Program-made: the position numbers and the translations under genes
Assembly: GCA_028293625.1 (NCBI GenBank)
Contig: JAQGOL010000010.1
Location: 62,001 to 126,000, forward strand
Reading direction: 5' to 3'
Origin: Chthoniobacteraceae bacterium
GTDB lineage: Bacteria > Verrucomicrobiota > Verrucomicrobiia > Chthoniobacterales > Chthoniobacteraceae
DNA length: 64,000 nucleotides
Notes under the pieces: model-generated
What the model was told of the DNA's origin: nothing
The model's database searches: none
What the model saw: the letters and a program-made list of their open reading frames with translations, nothing else
In this document: positions 9,701 through 19,164 of the stretch, in pieces
How the letters are laid out: the number at the start of each line of letters is the position of its first letter
How positions within the stretch are numbered: the stretch's first letter is position 1

Positions 9701-12700
9701 CACGTTTGGAGATCCTTTCCGTGGAAGGCGATTACACCATTAGCAGCAGGGCGCGCGAGGAGGGGGCCAATCCGTGGCGCCGCCATTCCCAGGGCCGCAT
9801 CCACTTTTTCCAGGATGCTTTTCGCTCGTCGGCTCCTCGCTTTGCTGAAGTGCGTCCCCGATTTGGCCAGGAAGATGAATTGGCCGTTGAGCCGTTCTAC
9901 GCTGCGCTGGCCGCCTCGGGACTTCATTACGGCCTTTCGTTTCGATGCCTGCGCCGGCTCTGGCACCGTGGCAATGAAGTACTCGCGGAACTCGAACTCC
10001 CGGAAGCACTCCAGCATGAAGCGCCGCGCTTCATTTTTCATCCCGCACTCCTGGATGCTTGTCTTCACGCGGGTTTTGCCGACGTCCTTCGCCGTGGAAT
10101 TCCGGGCCGGATTTATCTCCCGCACTCCATTGCGCGGCTCAAAATTCACGACTCGCCCAAGGGCCCGACTGTTTGGGCGCATTTACGGATCTCGCGCAAT
10201 GACGAGCATTCGCTCGATTCGGATCTGTGGGCTTACCGGCCCGATGGGACCGTGGTGGCGGAGTTGCAGGGAAGCGTAAATCGCCGGCTCCTTACCGGAC
10301 AGGAATCAGCGCCCTCGGGCATTTACGAATTTGCCTGGCGCGAGGCCGCGATTGAGAAAACGGTCCCGCTCCCAAAAGAGGAATTGCGACGTTGCGTGAT
10401 TGTAGGCGCCGCGTCCGGTTTGGCGGGAGAGCTGGCGGCGCGCCTGCATGGAATACAAACCGAGCTAATTGCCCCGGTGGGCGACTGGTGGGCGCAAGTT
10501 TGCGTCCGCAGCCTCGATCGCCGCACCCATCTGATCTGCCTGTGGGCCGCGGACGAAAAACCCGATGCGGATTTGCCCGCGCGGATTGAAGCGCTGATTG
10601 CACCGATGCTCACGCTGGGACGCGGCCTGGCCGGGAGCCGCCTGCAACCGCGGGTTTACGTGGTCACCATTGGCGCCTCCGCTGTCAGTGATTCGGATCC
10701 CGAAATCGACCTTGCCCAAGCCACGATGATCGGGTTGGCGCGAGTGCTGCGAAATGAATGTCCCAATGTGCCTTTGAAGGTCATTGATCTCGACTCAAAG
10801 GAGCATGCAATCGAGCTCCTGAGGGCGGAGATCCACCATTGGCGCCTCGATCTTGATGAAGTGGAAATCGCCTGCCGCGCCAATCGCCGGTGGGTGCGCG
10901 AACTTGCTTCAGTAGAACTGGCTGAAGTGGAAATCGCCCGCGCTCTTCCGCTTCCCGCGCTCGGTTCAAGTTATCGCGCCGATCCTGCCGGACGCGGTTC
11001 AATCGAGCATCTCAGGTTCCGCCGGACCCAGGCGATCCGATGCGGTGCGGCGGAAGTGGAAATCGAAGTCGAAGCCGCTGCGTTAAACTTCAAAGACGTG
11101 ATGAACATGATGGGTTTGTTAAATCCACGGGCAATCATAGGAGGTTTGGCCGGAGATCAGCTGGGTCTGGAGGTAGCTGGCCGGATTGTTTCATTGGGTG
11201 CGAATACGGGCAGATTCGAGATTGGAGACGAGGTAATGGCGAGGGTGGCGCATGGCTTTGGAGGCCGGGTCATAGCGCAGGCAAGCGGCACGGTGCGAAA
11301 GCCCGATACGCTCAGTTTCGCACAGGCCGCCGCTGTCCCGGTTGTCTCTTTAACGGCGTTTTACAGCCTTTGTTACCTGGGCCGCATGGAGCACGGCGAT
11401 GTGGTGCTTATCCACTCGGCAACCGGCGGCGTCGGCCTCGCCGCGGTTGCTCTGGCTCAATGGAAGGGCGCGGTGATTATCGCCACGGCCGGGACCGAAA
11501 CCAAGCGTGACTACCTTCGCAGCCTCGGGATTGAACATGTCTTTGATTCGCGCTCACTCGGCTTCCGCGATCAGATCATGTCCATTACAAACGAGCGCGG
11601 CGTCGATCTGGTGCTTAACTCGCTGACCGGACAGGCTCTTCATGAAAGCGTGCGCTGCCTGGCGCCGTTTGGCCGGTTTTTGGAAATCGGCAAAACCGAC
11701 ATTTACAAAAACACGAAGATGCCGATGGAGCGTCTCGGGGAAAATATTTCCTATCACATCGTCGATGTTGATCGGCTCGCCATCCAAAAGCCGGCCATGC
11801 ATTCGCGGCTGCTCATCCAAGTGGCGCAGCTCTTTGCGGACGGCCACCTTGCCCCGCCAAAGATCACCGAGTTTCCCATGTCGCGGCTGGCCGACGCCAT
11901 GCGGCTGATGACGCGCTCCCAGCATACCGGCAAAATCGTGTTAAAAACCGCGGGAGACTCTGTTCCAACGCTTCCGCCACGGCACTTCTCCTGCCATCGA
12001 GACCGTGCATACCTTGTCACGGGCGGTACCGGTGGATTTGGGCTGCAACTCGCCGTCTGGCTGGCAGACAAAGGCGCGGGAGCCCTGATCCTGGTCAGCC
12101 GCGGCGGGATCAAAAACGAAGCTGACCAGCGTGTGATCGAAGAACTTCGCGACGCTGGAGTGCAGGTGCTTGTTCACCCTCTCGATGTGACCGACAAGGT
12201 TGCGCTCGGTCATTTGCTCGATACATGGCCGCCCGGTTTTCCGCCTCTCTCCGGAATCGTCCATAGCGCGGCTATTCTTGAGGACGCTTCATTGGCCAAT
12301 ATGGAGAGCGACCGATTTTGGCGGGTTTTTCAACCCAAAGCCATTGGCGCGTGGAATCTCCACCTCGCGGCCAGTGAACGCGGATTGAAGCTCGATTTTT
12401 TCCTCATGATTTCCTCCATCTCCTCGGCGCTGGGGATCTTCGGGCAATCAAACTACGCGTGCGCCAACTACTTTCTCGATAGCCTTGCACAGGTTCGAAG
12501 CTCGCAAGGTTTAAATGCGACCACCGTCAACCTCGGAGTTCTTGGTGACTATGCAGGAATGTCCCGGCGCGCCGAGGATCGCCAAGGCGTTCTCACCCTG
12601 TTGGAAAGCCAGGGGTTTGGGGTCATGCATCTTGGCGAACTGCTTACAAAGATCGAAAACGCCATGGCCCACGGCACGCCGCAGCGAGTCATTGCCGACG

Positions 12701-13974
12701 TCGATTGGGAGAAATTCAAACGCGCCTATCCGCATCTGACCAAGGACTCGCGTTATGCAACGCTCCTCACCAGGATCGGCATTGCGCGGCCGGCACTCCA
12801 TTGCGGGAATCTGCGGGCGATACTTGCCGCGCTGGAACCTGAGGAACGTCGGATGGCCCTTGCCCGGCAATTGGTTCATGAGCTTGGAAAGATCCTTGGA
12901 ACCATGGGCGACAGCATTCCTATGGAGACCGAGCTCGATCGGCTCGGCCTCGACTCGCTGGCGCTGACCCAGCTGCAACTTTGGATAGTGCGAAGTCTCG
13001 ATGTCAATTACCCGATCATGAAGCTGCTGAAGGGACAGCGCATCGACGCTCTGGCGGCCGATCTGCTCGCGATCACCAGTTCCCCGGAGCCAGGCCTCCC
13101 GCCAGCCAATAGCGTCACAGCCATTGAAGGGGATGCGTTGACGCAGGAAACCACATGGGAAATCGTCAGCCCCTGGATCGTGCGCGCGCGTGGTGCCGAA
13201 ACAGCTCCCATGCGGATGATCTGTTTTCATTCGATGGGGGTTGGCGCCTCGCTGTTTACTCATTTCCTTCTTCATCCCCCACCCAATGTGGAAATCCTGG
13301 CCATCCAACTGCCCGGCCGTGAAAACCGGCATGCCGAACCGCCACCGGACCAATTTTCAAAGGTGATCGATGGTTTGGTGGAAGCGCTGGAGCCGTGGCT
13401 CGATAAACCTTTCTGTTTTTGGGGACACAGTTTTGGCGGCATTGTGGCCTGGGAAGTCGCCCGCCGTGTCCGCCGCGATCACGGCCTTGAGCCGTTTCAT
13501 TTTGTGGTTTCGGGAACGATCGCGCCGCATCTTGTGCCGGTCTGGCAAAAGCGCGATGTCCTTTCACGGGCCATGTTGAACGACAACCCGATTGAATACC
13601 TCATCTCGCTGGCGCGCTTTGTGGAAGATCCGGAGTTCCTCAACCGGATTCTCCCCTTGATGCGCGCCGATTATCCGCTGCTGATGACTTATCAGCACAC
13701 TCCGGACGTGCCGTTGTCCTGTGGGCTGACAGCCTTCAGCGCTTTGCAGGATGACTTTGTTTATCCCGATGAAACCGCGCAGTGGCGCGCTTACACCCAA
13801 AACAAATTTGTTTTTCACACAGTCGATGGCGATCACTGGTTTTTAAATCGTAACCGCGAGCTGATCTCGGCCAAACTCGCCCGGATTTGCAGCGAGGCGG
13901 CGCCGGGGGAGCGGCATAAAAAGCGGCGCGGGAAACGCTCGTGCCGGATCACGGCGCAGAGTCCGGGAAAGTGA
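6700..13974 (+). CDS. Single-module highly reducing type I polyketide synthase with thioesterase
   Basis: 2,424 residues, a complete reducing module. KS about 15-440, with DTACSSS active Cys189, His325 (EAHGPGT) and His365 (NVGHLEG). AT about 550-870, GHSIGE Ser643. DH about 920-1200, His948 and Asp1119 (HPALLDACLH). A structural psi-KR region about 1200-1430. ER about 1450-1750, nucleotide motif HSATGGVGLAA at 1572-1582. KR about 1768-1960, TGGTGGFG at 1774-1781 and Tyr1919. ACP about 2040-2110, GLDSL Ser2086. A type-II-like thioesterase about 2170-2400, GHSFGG Ser2244 and His2379. No methyltransferase domain. The layout suggests an iterative enzyme building a reduced chain and releasing it through its own thioesterase. 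Oddities are EAHGPGT for EAHGTGT in the KS and Glu952 where the DH motif usually has glycine. ATG at 6700 overlaps the oxidoreductase. Confidence 0.95.
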   Translation: MISLLTPLIEPVLPREPLAIIGIGCRFPGDANSPGELWHNLLNGVDSIVPVPPERWDRDVFHHPDSLRAGKIKSTHGGFIRGIDEFDAEFFGYFPAEASRIDPQQRMLLEVTHEAMEDAGLRRERLAGSRTAVFIGAFLYDYLCMQTDASQRNQISPDGAMGVALCGLSNRISYEFNLKGPSLTLDTACSSSLTAIHLACRSIWNNEADMAIAGGVNALLRPESSIIMSRAGFLSPDGRCKAFDASANGYVRSEGAGAVILKPLSHAQRDGDPIWAVVLGSACNQDGYVPAGFTVPSVVAQESMLKAAYRDAGIDPSHVAFVEAHGPGTPLGDPIETAALGSILGGDRLFGNELLLGSIKTNVGHLEGASGVAGFIKAALVLRHRAVPANLHFQTPNPAIDFTGLRVPTQTVALLTGDKPLLAGVNSFGAGGTNVHIVIKEAPLTAILGSPENESTDSREEGTPMPLIISTRSEAALSEAVRRWERYLGSSISSLRDIAHTAMERRSRYAHGLVVTGETKEQILEKLATFTKGKPSGTRAVKHEGNAMPRVGFLYSGQGGQWVAMGRLLWRSDPTFRRVLDQIDGLFFDLAGWSLQEEMFQPAEQTRINKTTIVQPSIMAVQVALTEVLKARGLVPHGVAGHSIGEVAAAHASGALTLGQAVEVIFHRSHIQARQAGAGGMLAAGISAQEGQALVMEVGGTLSLAAVNGPAMVALSGDFTAIGEATELLAGRGLFHRRINVEVPYHSVLMEPLKADLLSSLSPVRGAAAALPLYSTVSGKQEDGTHLAGDYWYQNVRKPVLFTDALTAMIADGFDTFLEIGPHPVLLSGAQAVIEKLESRAAVFASMRRGEPEDATLVEALGALHLRGVPIDWSLIFNGSGRWVADLPKHPWLRQRHWFEMPELREQRLGHGQRHPFLKRTIALAADANIFAVELEMDAAVSTWLQDHQVNEAVVVPGTAHIEMAVSAAQAYRPAVPVFLEDIRFESALILPDANQLPLETRLEILSVEGDYTISSRAREEGANPWRRHSQGRIHFFQDAFRSSAPRFAEVRPRFGQEDELAVEPFYAALAASGLHYGLSFRCLRRLWHRGNEVLAELELPEALQHEAPRFIFHPALLDACLHAGFADVLRRGIPGRIYLPHSIARLKIHDSPKGPTVWAHLRISRNDEHSLDSDLWAYRPDGTVVAELQGSVNRRLLTGQESAPSGIYEFAWREAAIEKTVPLPKEELRRCVIVGAASGLAGELAARLHGIQTELIAPVGDWWAQVCVRSLDRRTHLICLWAADEKPDADLPARIEALIAPMLTLGRGLAGSRLQPRVYVVTIGASAVSDSDPEIDLAQATMIGLARVLRNECPNVPLKVIDLDSKEHAIELLRAEIHHWRLDLDEVEIACRANRRWVRELASVELAEVEIARALPLPALGSSYRADPAGRGSIEHLRFRRTQAIRCGAAEVEIEVEAAALNFKDVMNMMGLLNPRAIIGGLAGDQLGLEVAGRIVSLGANTGRFEIGDEVMARVAHGFGGRVIAQASGTVRKPDTLSFAQAAAVPVVSLTAFYSLCYLGRMEHGDVVLIHSATGGVGLAAVALAQWKGAVIIATAGTETKRDYLRSLGIEHVFDSRSLGFRDQIMSITNERGVDLVLNSLTGQALHESVRCLAPFGRFLEIGKTDIYKNTKMPMERLGENISYHIVDVDRLAIQKPAMHSRLLIQVAQLFADGHLAPPKITEFPMSRLADAMRLMTRSQHTGKIVLKTAGDSVPTLPPRHFSCHRDRAYLVTGGTGGFGLQLAVWLADKGAGALILVSRGGIKNEADQRVIEELRDAGVQVLVHPLDVTDKVALGHLLDTWPPGFPPLSGIVHSAAILEDASLANMESDRFWRVFQPKAIGAWNLHLAASERGLKLDFFLMISSISSALGIFGQSNYACANYFLDSLAQVRSSQGLNATTVNLGVLGDYAGMSRRAEDRQGVLTLLESQGFGVMHLGELLTKIENAMAHGTPQRVIADVDWEKFKRAYPHLTKDSRYATLLTRIGIARPALHCGNLRAILAALEPEERRMALARQLVHELGKILGTMGDSIPMETELDRLGLDSLALTQLQLWIVRSLDVNYPIMKLLKGQRIDALAADLLAITSSPEPGLPPANSVTAIEGDALTQETTWEIVSPWIVRARGAETAPMRMICFHSMGVGASLFTHFLLHPPPNVEILAIQLPGRENRHAEPPPDQFSKVIDGLVEALEPWLDKPFCFWGHSFGGIVAWEVARRVRRDHGLEPFHFVVSGTIAPHLVPVWQKRDVLSRAMLNDNPIEYLISLARFVEDPEFLNRILPLMRADYPLLMTYQHTPDVPLSCGLTAFSALQDDFVYPDETAQWRAYTQNKFVFHTVDGDHWFLNRNRELISAKLARICSEAAPGERHKKRRGKRSCRITAQSPGK

Positions 13975-16900
13975 TATCCACCACCGTGCCGTTCTCGCTC
14001 TTGAACTCAACCGTTCCGTTTAATTGCAAGGTAAGGTCGCGCACCAGCCGGACGCCAAGCGTGGAGGTTTTACCAAGATCAAAACCGGCGGGAAGGCCAC
14101 GGCCGGTGTCACGGACGCGCAGTTTAAAAAAGCCGTTCTGCGCGGGATGGAAATCAATTTCAATTTCGCCCCCTGTTTGCTCCGGGAACGCGTACTTGAG
14201 CGCATTGGAAACCAATTCGTTGATGATTAACCCGCATGGCACCGCCACATCGGGACTCAGCAGCACTCCTTCCGCTTTGATGTTGAGCCGGACGGAGCCC
14301 CGCTTGGGTTGATACGAATCGATCAGGCTGGCCGCGAGCTGCCGGGTGTAGACGTCAAAATCAATCTGTTTTACATCGCTCGACTGATAAAGTTTCTCGT
14401 GAATCAGCGCGATGGTGCGGGTGCGGGACTGGCTTTCCCGAAGCACCTCCTGGGTACCAGGATCGCGGGAATCGAGCGATTGCAGATAAAGAAGACTGGA
14501 GATCACCTGAAGATTATTTTTCACCCGGTGATGCACCTCCTTTCGCAAGAGCTCCTCTTTTTCCAAAGAACGCCGCAGTTGCATCGTGCGCTGTTCCACC
14601 CGCTCTTCCAATTCTGCATTGAGTTGGTGCACCTCTTCTTCCGCCTGTTTGCGCACATGATTTTCCTGCTGCAGCTCAGTATACAAAACTGCGTTCCGCA
14701 ATGAGATCGCGGCCTGCGAAGCGAGCAGTTCCAGCACGGCGAGCCGGTCGGAGGTAAACGCGCCGGGAACCAGATTATTTTCAAGATAAAGGAGACCAAC
14801 CAAAGCACTCTGGTTAAGAATCGGCAGGCATAAAACGGACTTGGGCTTTTCCTGGACGATGTATTCATCCTGTGCAAAACGCGCGTCGCTCGTTGCCTCT
14901 TTCAAAAGCACCTTTTCATGAGTCCGAATGACGTAATGGATGATCGACAAGGGAACCTTGGATGAAGCAGGCGCCGGGGCGGCCGGACGCGACTGCCCGC
15001 ATTCAAGGGTCGCGGCGATTTTAAAATCATCAGCCAGCAGCAACGCCACTTTCTGAGCGCCGGCACTTTCCTGAACGATTCGAAGAAGGATATCCAATAG
15101 ATGAGAGAGATCGATCTCGCTGGAAATGGCTTGCGAGGCTTTGACCACCGTCATCAAATCCAATTGCTCGTGACCGGTGGCAACCGTGCCGCGCTCCGGC
15201 GACATCGGGTCGAGAAGCCATGGGTGGAGCGCTTCAAGTTGGCGGACCTTTCCTTCCGCACCCCACCGCGCATAACAACCGCGAGCCTCGTGCAAATAAG
15301 CTTTCGCACTGACTTCAAAACCACGCTCCATGTAAAAGCGGAAGGCCAATTCATACGCGATGCCTTCATTCGGGACGAACCCATTCTCATGTGCCGAACG
15401 GATCGCCTGCTCATAAAAATCTGCCGCTTTGGGATCATCCCCTCGAATCCGCGCCAGCTCAGCGGAAACCAGCGCGTATGCGTGAAAAAAGGTTTCCGGA
15501 CAGTTCCCGGCCCATTCGCCTAATTTGGCGTGATGCATCTGTAAAAGCGCCAAAGAGGGTTCCGGTCCGCCCTTTCGAAATTGAGCTGCCAAGGCGAGCG
15601 CATCGAAATAGTGATACTGAAATTCGGGAATGGTGCCGAGCAACGACCAAAGTAGCGAGCGCGCGATCGATCCGGCGATTAGCGCTTCTTCAAATTCCCC
15701 GAAGAGAAAGCGCGCCTGCAATTTCACGATGTAATAACCGCACGACACAATCGACGGGCCGGACCCGGCCAGGTCGGTTTCATAGGAGTGTTCGCTAAAA
15801 TCAGCACTCTCAAAGGTCGCTACGCGGGTGCTTATTCCGCGGATGGCCAGAATGAGCCGCTGCAGGCCAAGAATCATTTGCGAACTGGCACTCGATCGCG
15901 CTTTGCGGGTGAACTCCAGGAACCGTTCGGATTCCGCATCCACCGTGTCCAGCGCGTCGCCCCGGACGAATTTTTGCAAGACAGTCTGCACACCGCAATA
16001 ACAGGCAAATATCAGATCGCCGACATCGCCGGCCACTTTGAATCCACGCTCCAGCCAATCAAGGCAACTTGAGAGCGGACGCAGCCAGGGGTTGATCATG
16101 CCGCCCACCATGAAATGGATTTCCGCTTTGTGAGCCAGGAGCTCAGGGCGCTCGACAAGCCTTGTAATCAGCTGGCCAAATTCAAAGCCTTCGCGGTATT
16201 GGCCAAAAGCTGGGCCCATGGACACGCCCAGCGCCCCGTACGCGATCACCGAGACGCGTGAGTTGCCATGCTGGATACTCACATTCACCATCCGGCAGCA
16301 GCAGAACAGGTAGAGGTTCCGATCGGTGAAAAAGCTCGCCGGCTGGAGCGCTGCCAGGACAAGCAGCACGGCCTCCTTTTGAGTATCCGCCATGGGCGCC
16401 AAATCCGCCAGCTGTCCAATGGAGCGGCTCCCGAGATGTTTCCAAATCAGATTATATTCAAGCTTCACCTGCGCGTCCTCGGGATGCGCGTCGATTTCCA
16501 TGCCGAGAATACGGAGCCCGTCGATAGCGCAATCAACCGCCTCGCGAAGTTCCCATGCCAGGGTATGGACATCGATCTCCCCACGCACCACTTCCGCCTG
16601 TGCAAGTGCGGTTTTCGCATGAACTCGCAAGGCGCGAAATTGGAGCAACGCCTCCTCAAAATGGCTGCTTAGGTATGCGCACTGCGCCTGCTCAAAATGA
16701 AGCCGATAGGCAAGTTCATGCCTCGATACCCACGCATTCCCATCAAGGAGTTTGATCCCAATGCCAAGATAATGAGTCGCGCAATGATAAGCGCACGACT
16801 CTCTGGCTCTTGTCCCGGCAGTCAGGTTGAGTCCGGCAAGTTTAAACCGCTCGTTTTGGGAACAAATCAAAGGCGCCCCAAGGTTGAGCTGTTGAACAAT

Positions 16901-19024
16901 TTGAAAGACGTTGCTTCTCAGTTCCCTTGGCGGCGTGCTGACAAGAAGCAACCGGCCAATCCTAAGATGCGTTTTTTGGCGGCATTCCACGGAGGCAAGC
17001 CCATACGCCGATTGCCGTACCTGATCGTGCAGAAACCGATACTCTTCGCCATGCTTCAGGATGAGCCCCTGGCGGAACGCCCCACGCAGGTCAGCGCTGA
17101 TCTCTTCTTCGGTTTCCCCGGCGACCCTTGCAAGCAGGCCGATCGATTCTTCATGGCCAAGGCACGACGCCAGATGCATGGCGTTGCGGGTGGAGGCCGG
17201 GAGTTCGCTCAATTTCTCGACCATAAAATCGACCATGTTATCGGTGTAACTCTGCGCCCGTATCCCAGCGAGATCCCATTGCCACGCCCCCGCCCGGCTC
17301 TCAAAACCGATCAGCCCTTCGCGCTCAAGCGTGGTCAGAAACTGAATTGCGAAAAAGGGATTGCCCCCGGTTTTTTCATGCACCAGCCGGACAAGCGGCT
17401 CGACGCGGGCAGTCTCGCAATGAAGCGTTTCGGCCGTCAATTGGCTGATCTCTTCAAATGAAAGCGGCTCGAGAAAAATATTCCGCATCGGAACCCCGGC
17501 ATCGCGAATTTTCGCCAGACTCAAGCTAAGTGGATGAACTGGAGTCATCTCGTTATCTCGATAGGTGCCGATCACAAACAAATGCCGGGTATCGGAGTCG
17601 GCAAGAATAACTTCCAGCAAGTCCAGACTGGCGGAATCGCTCCATTGGAGGTCATCAAGAAAAAGCACCAAAGGATGCTCAGCAGTGGCAAACAGACGCA
17701 GGAACTTTGCAAACACCAAATGAAAGCGGTGCTTCGCCTGGTTCATCGGCAATGTCACCACCGGCGGTTGCGGGCCGAGTATCCATTCCAAATCCGGAAT
17801 CAGCTCAACGATCAATTGACCGTTAAGACCCAAGGCCAATTGCAGGCTCGCTTTCCACCAGTTAAGACGCTCTTCGCTCTGAGCCAGAATTTGCCGGACC
17901 AGTTCCCGAAACCCTTCCGCAATGGTTGCATAAGGAATATCGCGTCTGAATTGATTGAACTTGGCAAAAGTAAAAAACGCCCGCCTGATGGCGATCGATC
18001 CCTGCAGCTCCCAGACCAGCGCCGATTTTCCCACTCCGGAGGAGCCTGACACAAGCGCCAGCTCGGACCTGCCATCACTAATGACTCGTCCAAAAACGCT
18101 CAGCAGTTCTTTTAACTCCGCCTCGCGCCCATAAAGTTTGCCCGTCACTTCAAGGCGCTCGGAAAAATCAGATTGTCCCAGGGAAAACCGGGCGATCCGT
18201 CCCGTGGCGCGCCATTCCTGCAAACAGTGCTCCAAGTCAAATTGAAGGCCGGCCACACCATGATAGCGATCTTCAGCCGCCTTGGCTAAAAGCCGCATCA
18301 CAATTTCTGAAAGCGCCTCGGGAATCTCGAGCCGAAGCGTGGAGGGAGGCTTGGGCGCCTGCGCGATATGGCAATGGATCCATTCGAGCGGATCGCTCGC
18401 TTCGAAGGGGAGCGCATTGGTAAGAATCTGATAAAAAGTGACTCCCAGGGAATAGAAGTCACTGCGGTAATCCATTACCCGGTTGATGCGTCCTGTCTGC
18501 TCAGGCGACATATAGGCAAGCGTCCCCTCCAAAAAATTCCGGCCGTCGCCGGCTTCCTGCGGCAACAGCGAGGCGATTGCAAATCCGGCAATCCGCACAT
18601 CGCCTGTTTGGCTATTGTAAAAGAGATTCTGCGGTCTGATATCCTTGTGAATAAGATCGTGCCGATGGATTTCGCCCAGGGACTGCGTGGCTGAAATCGC
18701 AATTTGCAAGAACCGCTCGATGGCTACCGGGTGAGTGAGAAGATCGGAAACCGGACTTTGGTTTCCATCGTCTTCAAGCACCAGGACGGGGCGTCCGGCA
18801 TAATGTTCAATTTGCAGCGGCCTTACAACCCGCGACGAAGCCAATCCATGGGCGGCCTCGTATTCATGCTCAATCTTGCGAATCACCGCCCTGGAGGGAT
18901 TCCGCGCCATCGGGACTTTAAGAAGGACCAATCCGCCATTCCTCTCGCGCGAGCCTCGATAAAGAGCAAACTCCCCCGTCTCGCAAATTATCCGCGCTGT
19001 CGTGTACCCTGGAAATGCGTTCAT
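13949..19024 (-). CDS. Giant multidomain sensor kinase (kinase-like, AAA ATPase, TPR-like, GAF, HisKA_2)
   Basis: 1,691 residues from the ATG at 19024. I chose that start because MNAFPGYTT aligns with MSEFSGYTT of the paralogue at 24038; a longer frame to 19138 would run toward the divergent gene. Order: protein-kinase-like domain (about 1-270) with Lys36 and IHKDIRPQN (Asp128), but RIAGFA where DFG is expected. Then an AAA/STAND-type ATPase, Walker A GSSGVGKS (327-334) and Walker [11 protein letters not shown], a long helical TPR-like region, a GAF domain, a coiled coil, HisKA_2 ([10 protein letters not shown], His1498/1499) and a histidine-kinase ATPase ([22 protein letters not shown]). There is no PAS domain, unlike the paralogue. 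It converges on the PKS with a 26-bp overlap of 3' ends. The signal and partner are unknown. Confidence 0.9.
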   Translation of the reverse strand: MNAFPGYTTARIICETGEFALYRGSRERNGGLVLLKVPMARNPSRAVIRKIEHEYEAAHGLASSRVVRPLQIEHYAGRPVLVLEDDGNQSPVSDLLTHPVAIERFLQIAISATQSLGEIHRHDLIHKDIRPQNLFYNSQTGDVRIAGFAIASLLPQEAGDGRNFLEGTLAYMSPEQTGRINRVMDYRSDFYSLGVTFYQILTNALPFEASDPLEWIHCHIAQAPKPPSTLRLEIPEALSEIVMRLLAKAAEDRYHGVAGLQFDLEHCLQEWRATGRIARFSLGQSDFSERLEVTGKLYGREAELKELLSVFGRVISDGRSELALVSGSSGVGKSALVWELQGSIAIRRAFFTFAKFNQFRRDIPYATIAEGFRELVRQILAQSEERLNWWKASLQLALGLNGQLIVELIPDLEWILGPQPPVVTLPMNQAKHRFHLVFAKFLRLFATAEHPLVLFLDDLQWSDSASLDLLEVILADSDTRHLFVIGTYRDNEMTPVHPLSLSLAKIRDAGVPMRNIFLEPLSFEEISQLTAETLHCETARVEPLVRLVHEKTGGNPFFAIQFLTTLEREGLIGFESRAGAWQWDLAGIRAQSYTDNMVDFMVEKLSELPASTRNAMHLASCLGHEESIGLLARVAGETEEEISADLRGAFRQGLILKHGEEYRFLHDQVRQSAYGLASVECRQKTHLRIGRLLLVSTPPRELRSNVFQIVQQLNLGAPLICSQNERFKLAGLNLTAGTRARESCAYHCATHYLGIGIKLLDGNAWVSRHELAYRLHFEQAQCAYLSSHFEEALLQFRALRVHAKTALAQAEVVRGEIDVHTLAWELREAVDCAIDGLRILGMEIDAHPEDAQVKLEYNLIWKHLGSRSIGQLADLAPMADTQKEAVLLVLAALQPASFFTDRNLYLFCCCRMVNVSIQHGNSRVSVIAYGALGVSMGPAFGQYREGFEFGQLITRLVERPELLAHKAEIHFMVGGMINPWLRPLSSCLDWLERGFKVAGDVGDLIFACYCGVQTVLQKFVRGDALDTVDAESERFLEFTRKARSSASSQMILGLQRLILAIRGISTRVATFESADFSEHSYETDLAGSGPSIVSCGYYIVKLQARFLFGEFEEALIAGSIARSLLWSLLGTIPEFQYHYFDALALAAQFRKGGPEPSLALLQMHHAKLGEWAGNCPETFFHAYALVSAELARIRGDDPKAADFYEQAIRSAHENGFVPNEGIAYELAFRFYMERGFEVSAKAYLHEARGCYARWGAEGKVRQLEALHPWLLDPMSPERGTVATGHEQLDLMTVVKASQAISSEIDLSHLLDILLRIVQESAGAQKVALLLADDFKIAATLECGQSRPAAPAPASSKVPLSIIHYVIRTHEKVLLKEATSDARFAQDEYIVQEKPKSVLCLPILNQSALVGLLYLENNLVPGAFTSDRLAVLELLASQAAISLRNAVLYTELQQENHVRKQAEEEVHQLNAELEERVEQRTMQLRRSLEKEELLRKEVHHRVKNNLQVISSLLYLQSLDSRDPGTQEVLRESQSRTRTIALIHEKLYQSSDVKQIDFDVYTRQLAASLIDSYQPKRGSVRLNIKAEGVLLSPDVAVPCGLIINELVSNALKYAFPEQTGGEIEIDFHPAQNGFFKLRVRDTGRGLPAGFDLGKTSTLGVRLVRDLTLQLNGTVEFKSENGTVVDITFPDSAP

Positions 19025-19164
19025 GGGTAAAGCCGCCAATGGTGCCCGCCTTGATCTTCGCGCCATATCTTGTACGACGCAACCAACGGGAGTACGGTCC
19101 GGGACGGCTTGCATAAAGCGCGGGATTGCAAATTTCAAAGCGCTCTGTAGGGGGTTGCAGCCTG

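Noticed and set aside
8983-10182. 399-residue minus-strand frame inside the PKS
   Set aside because: Antisense to the AT-DH coding region, with no recognisable motif of its own.
12511-13353. 280-residue minus-strand frame in the KR-ACP region
   Set aside because: Antisense shadow of the PKS.
16697-17461. 254-residue plus-strand frame over the giant kinase
   Set aside because: Antisense to the ATPase region; arises from GC-rich codon bias.
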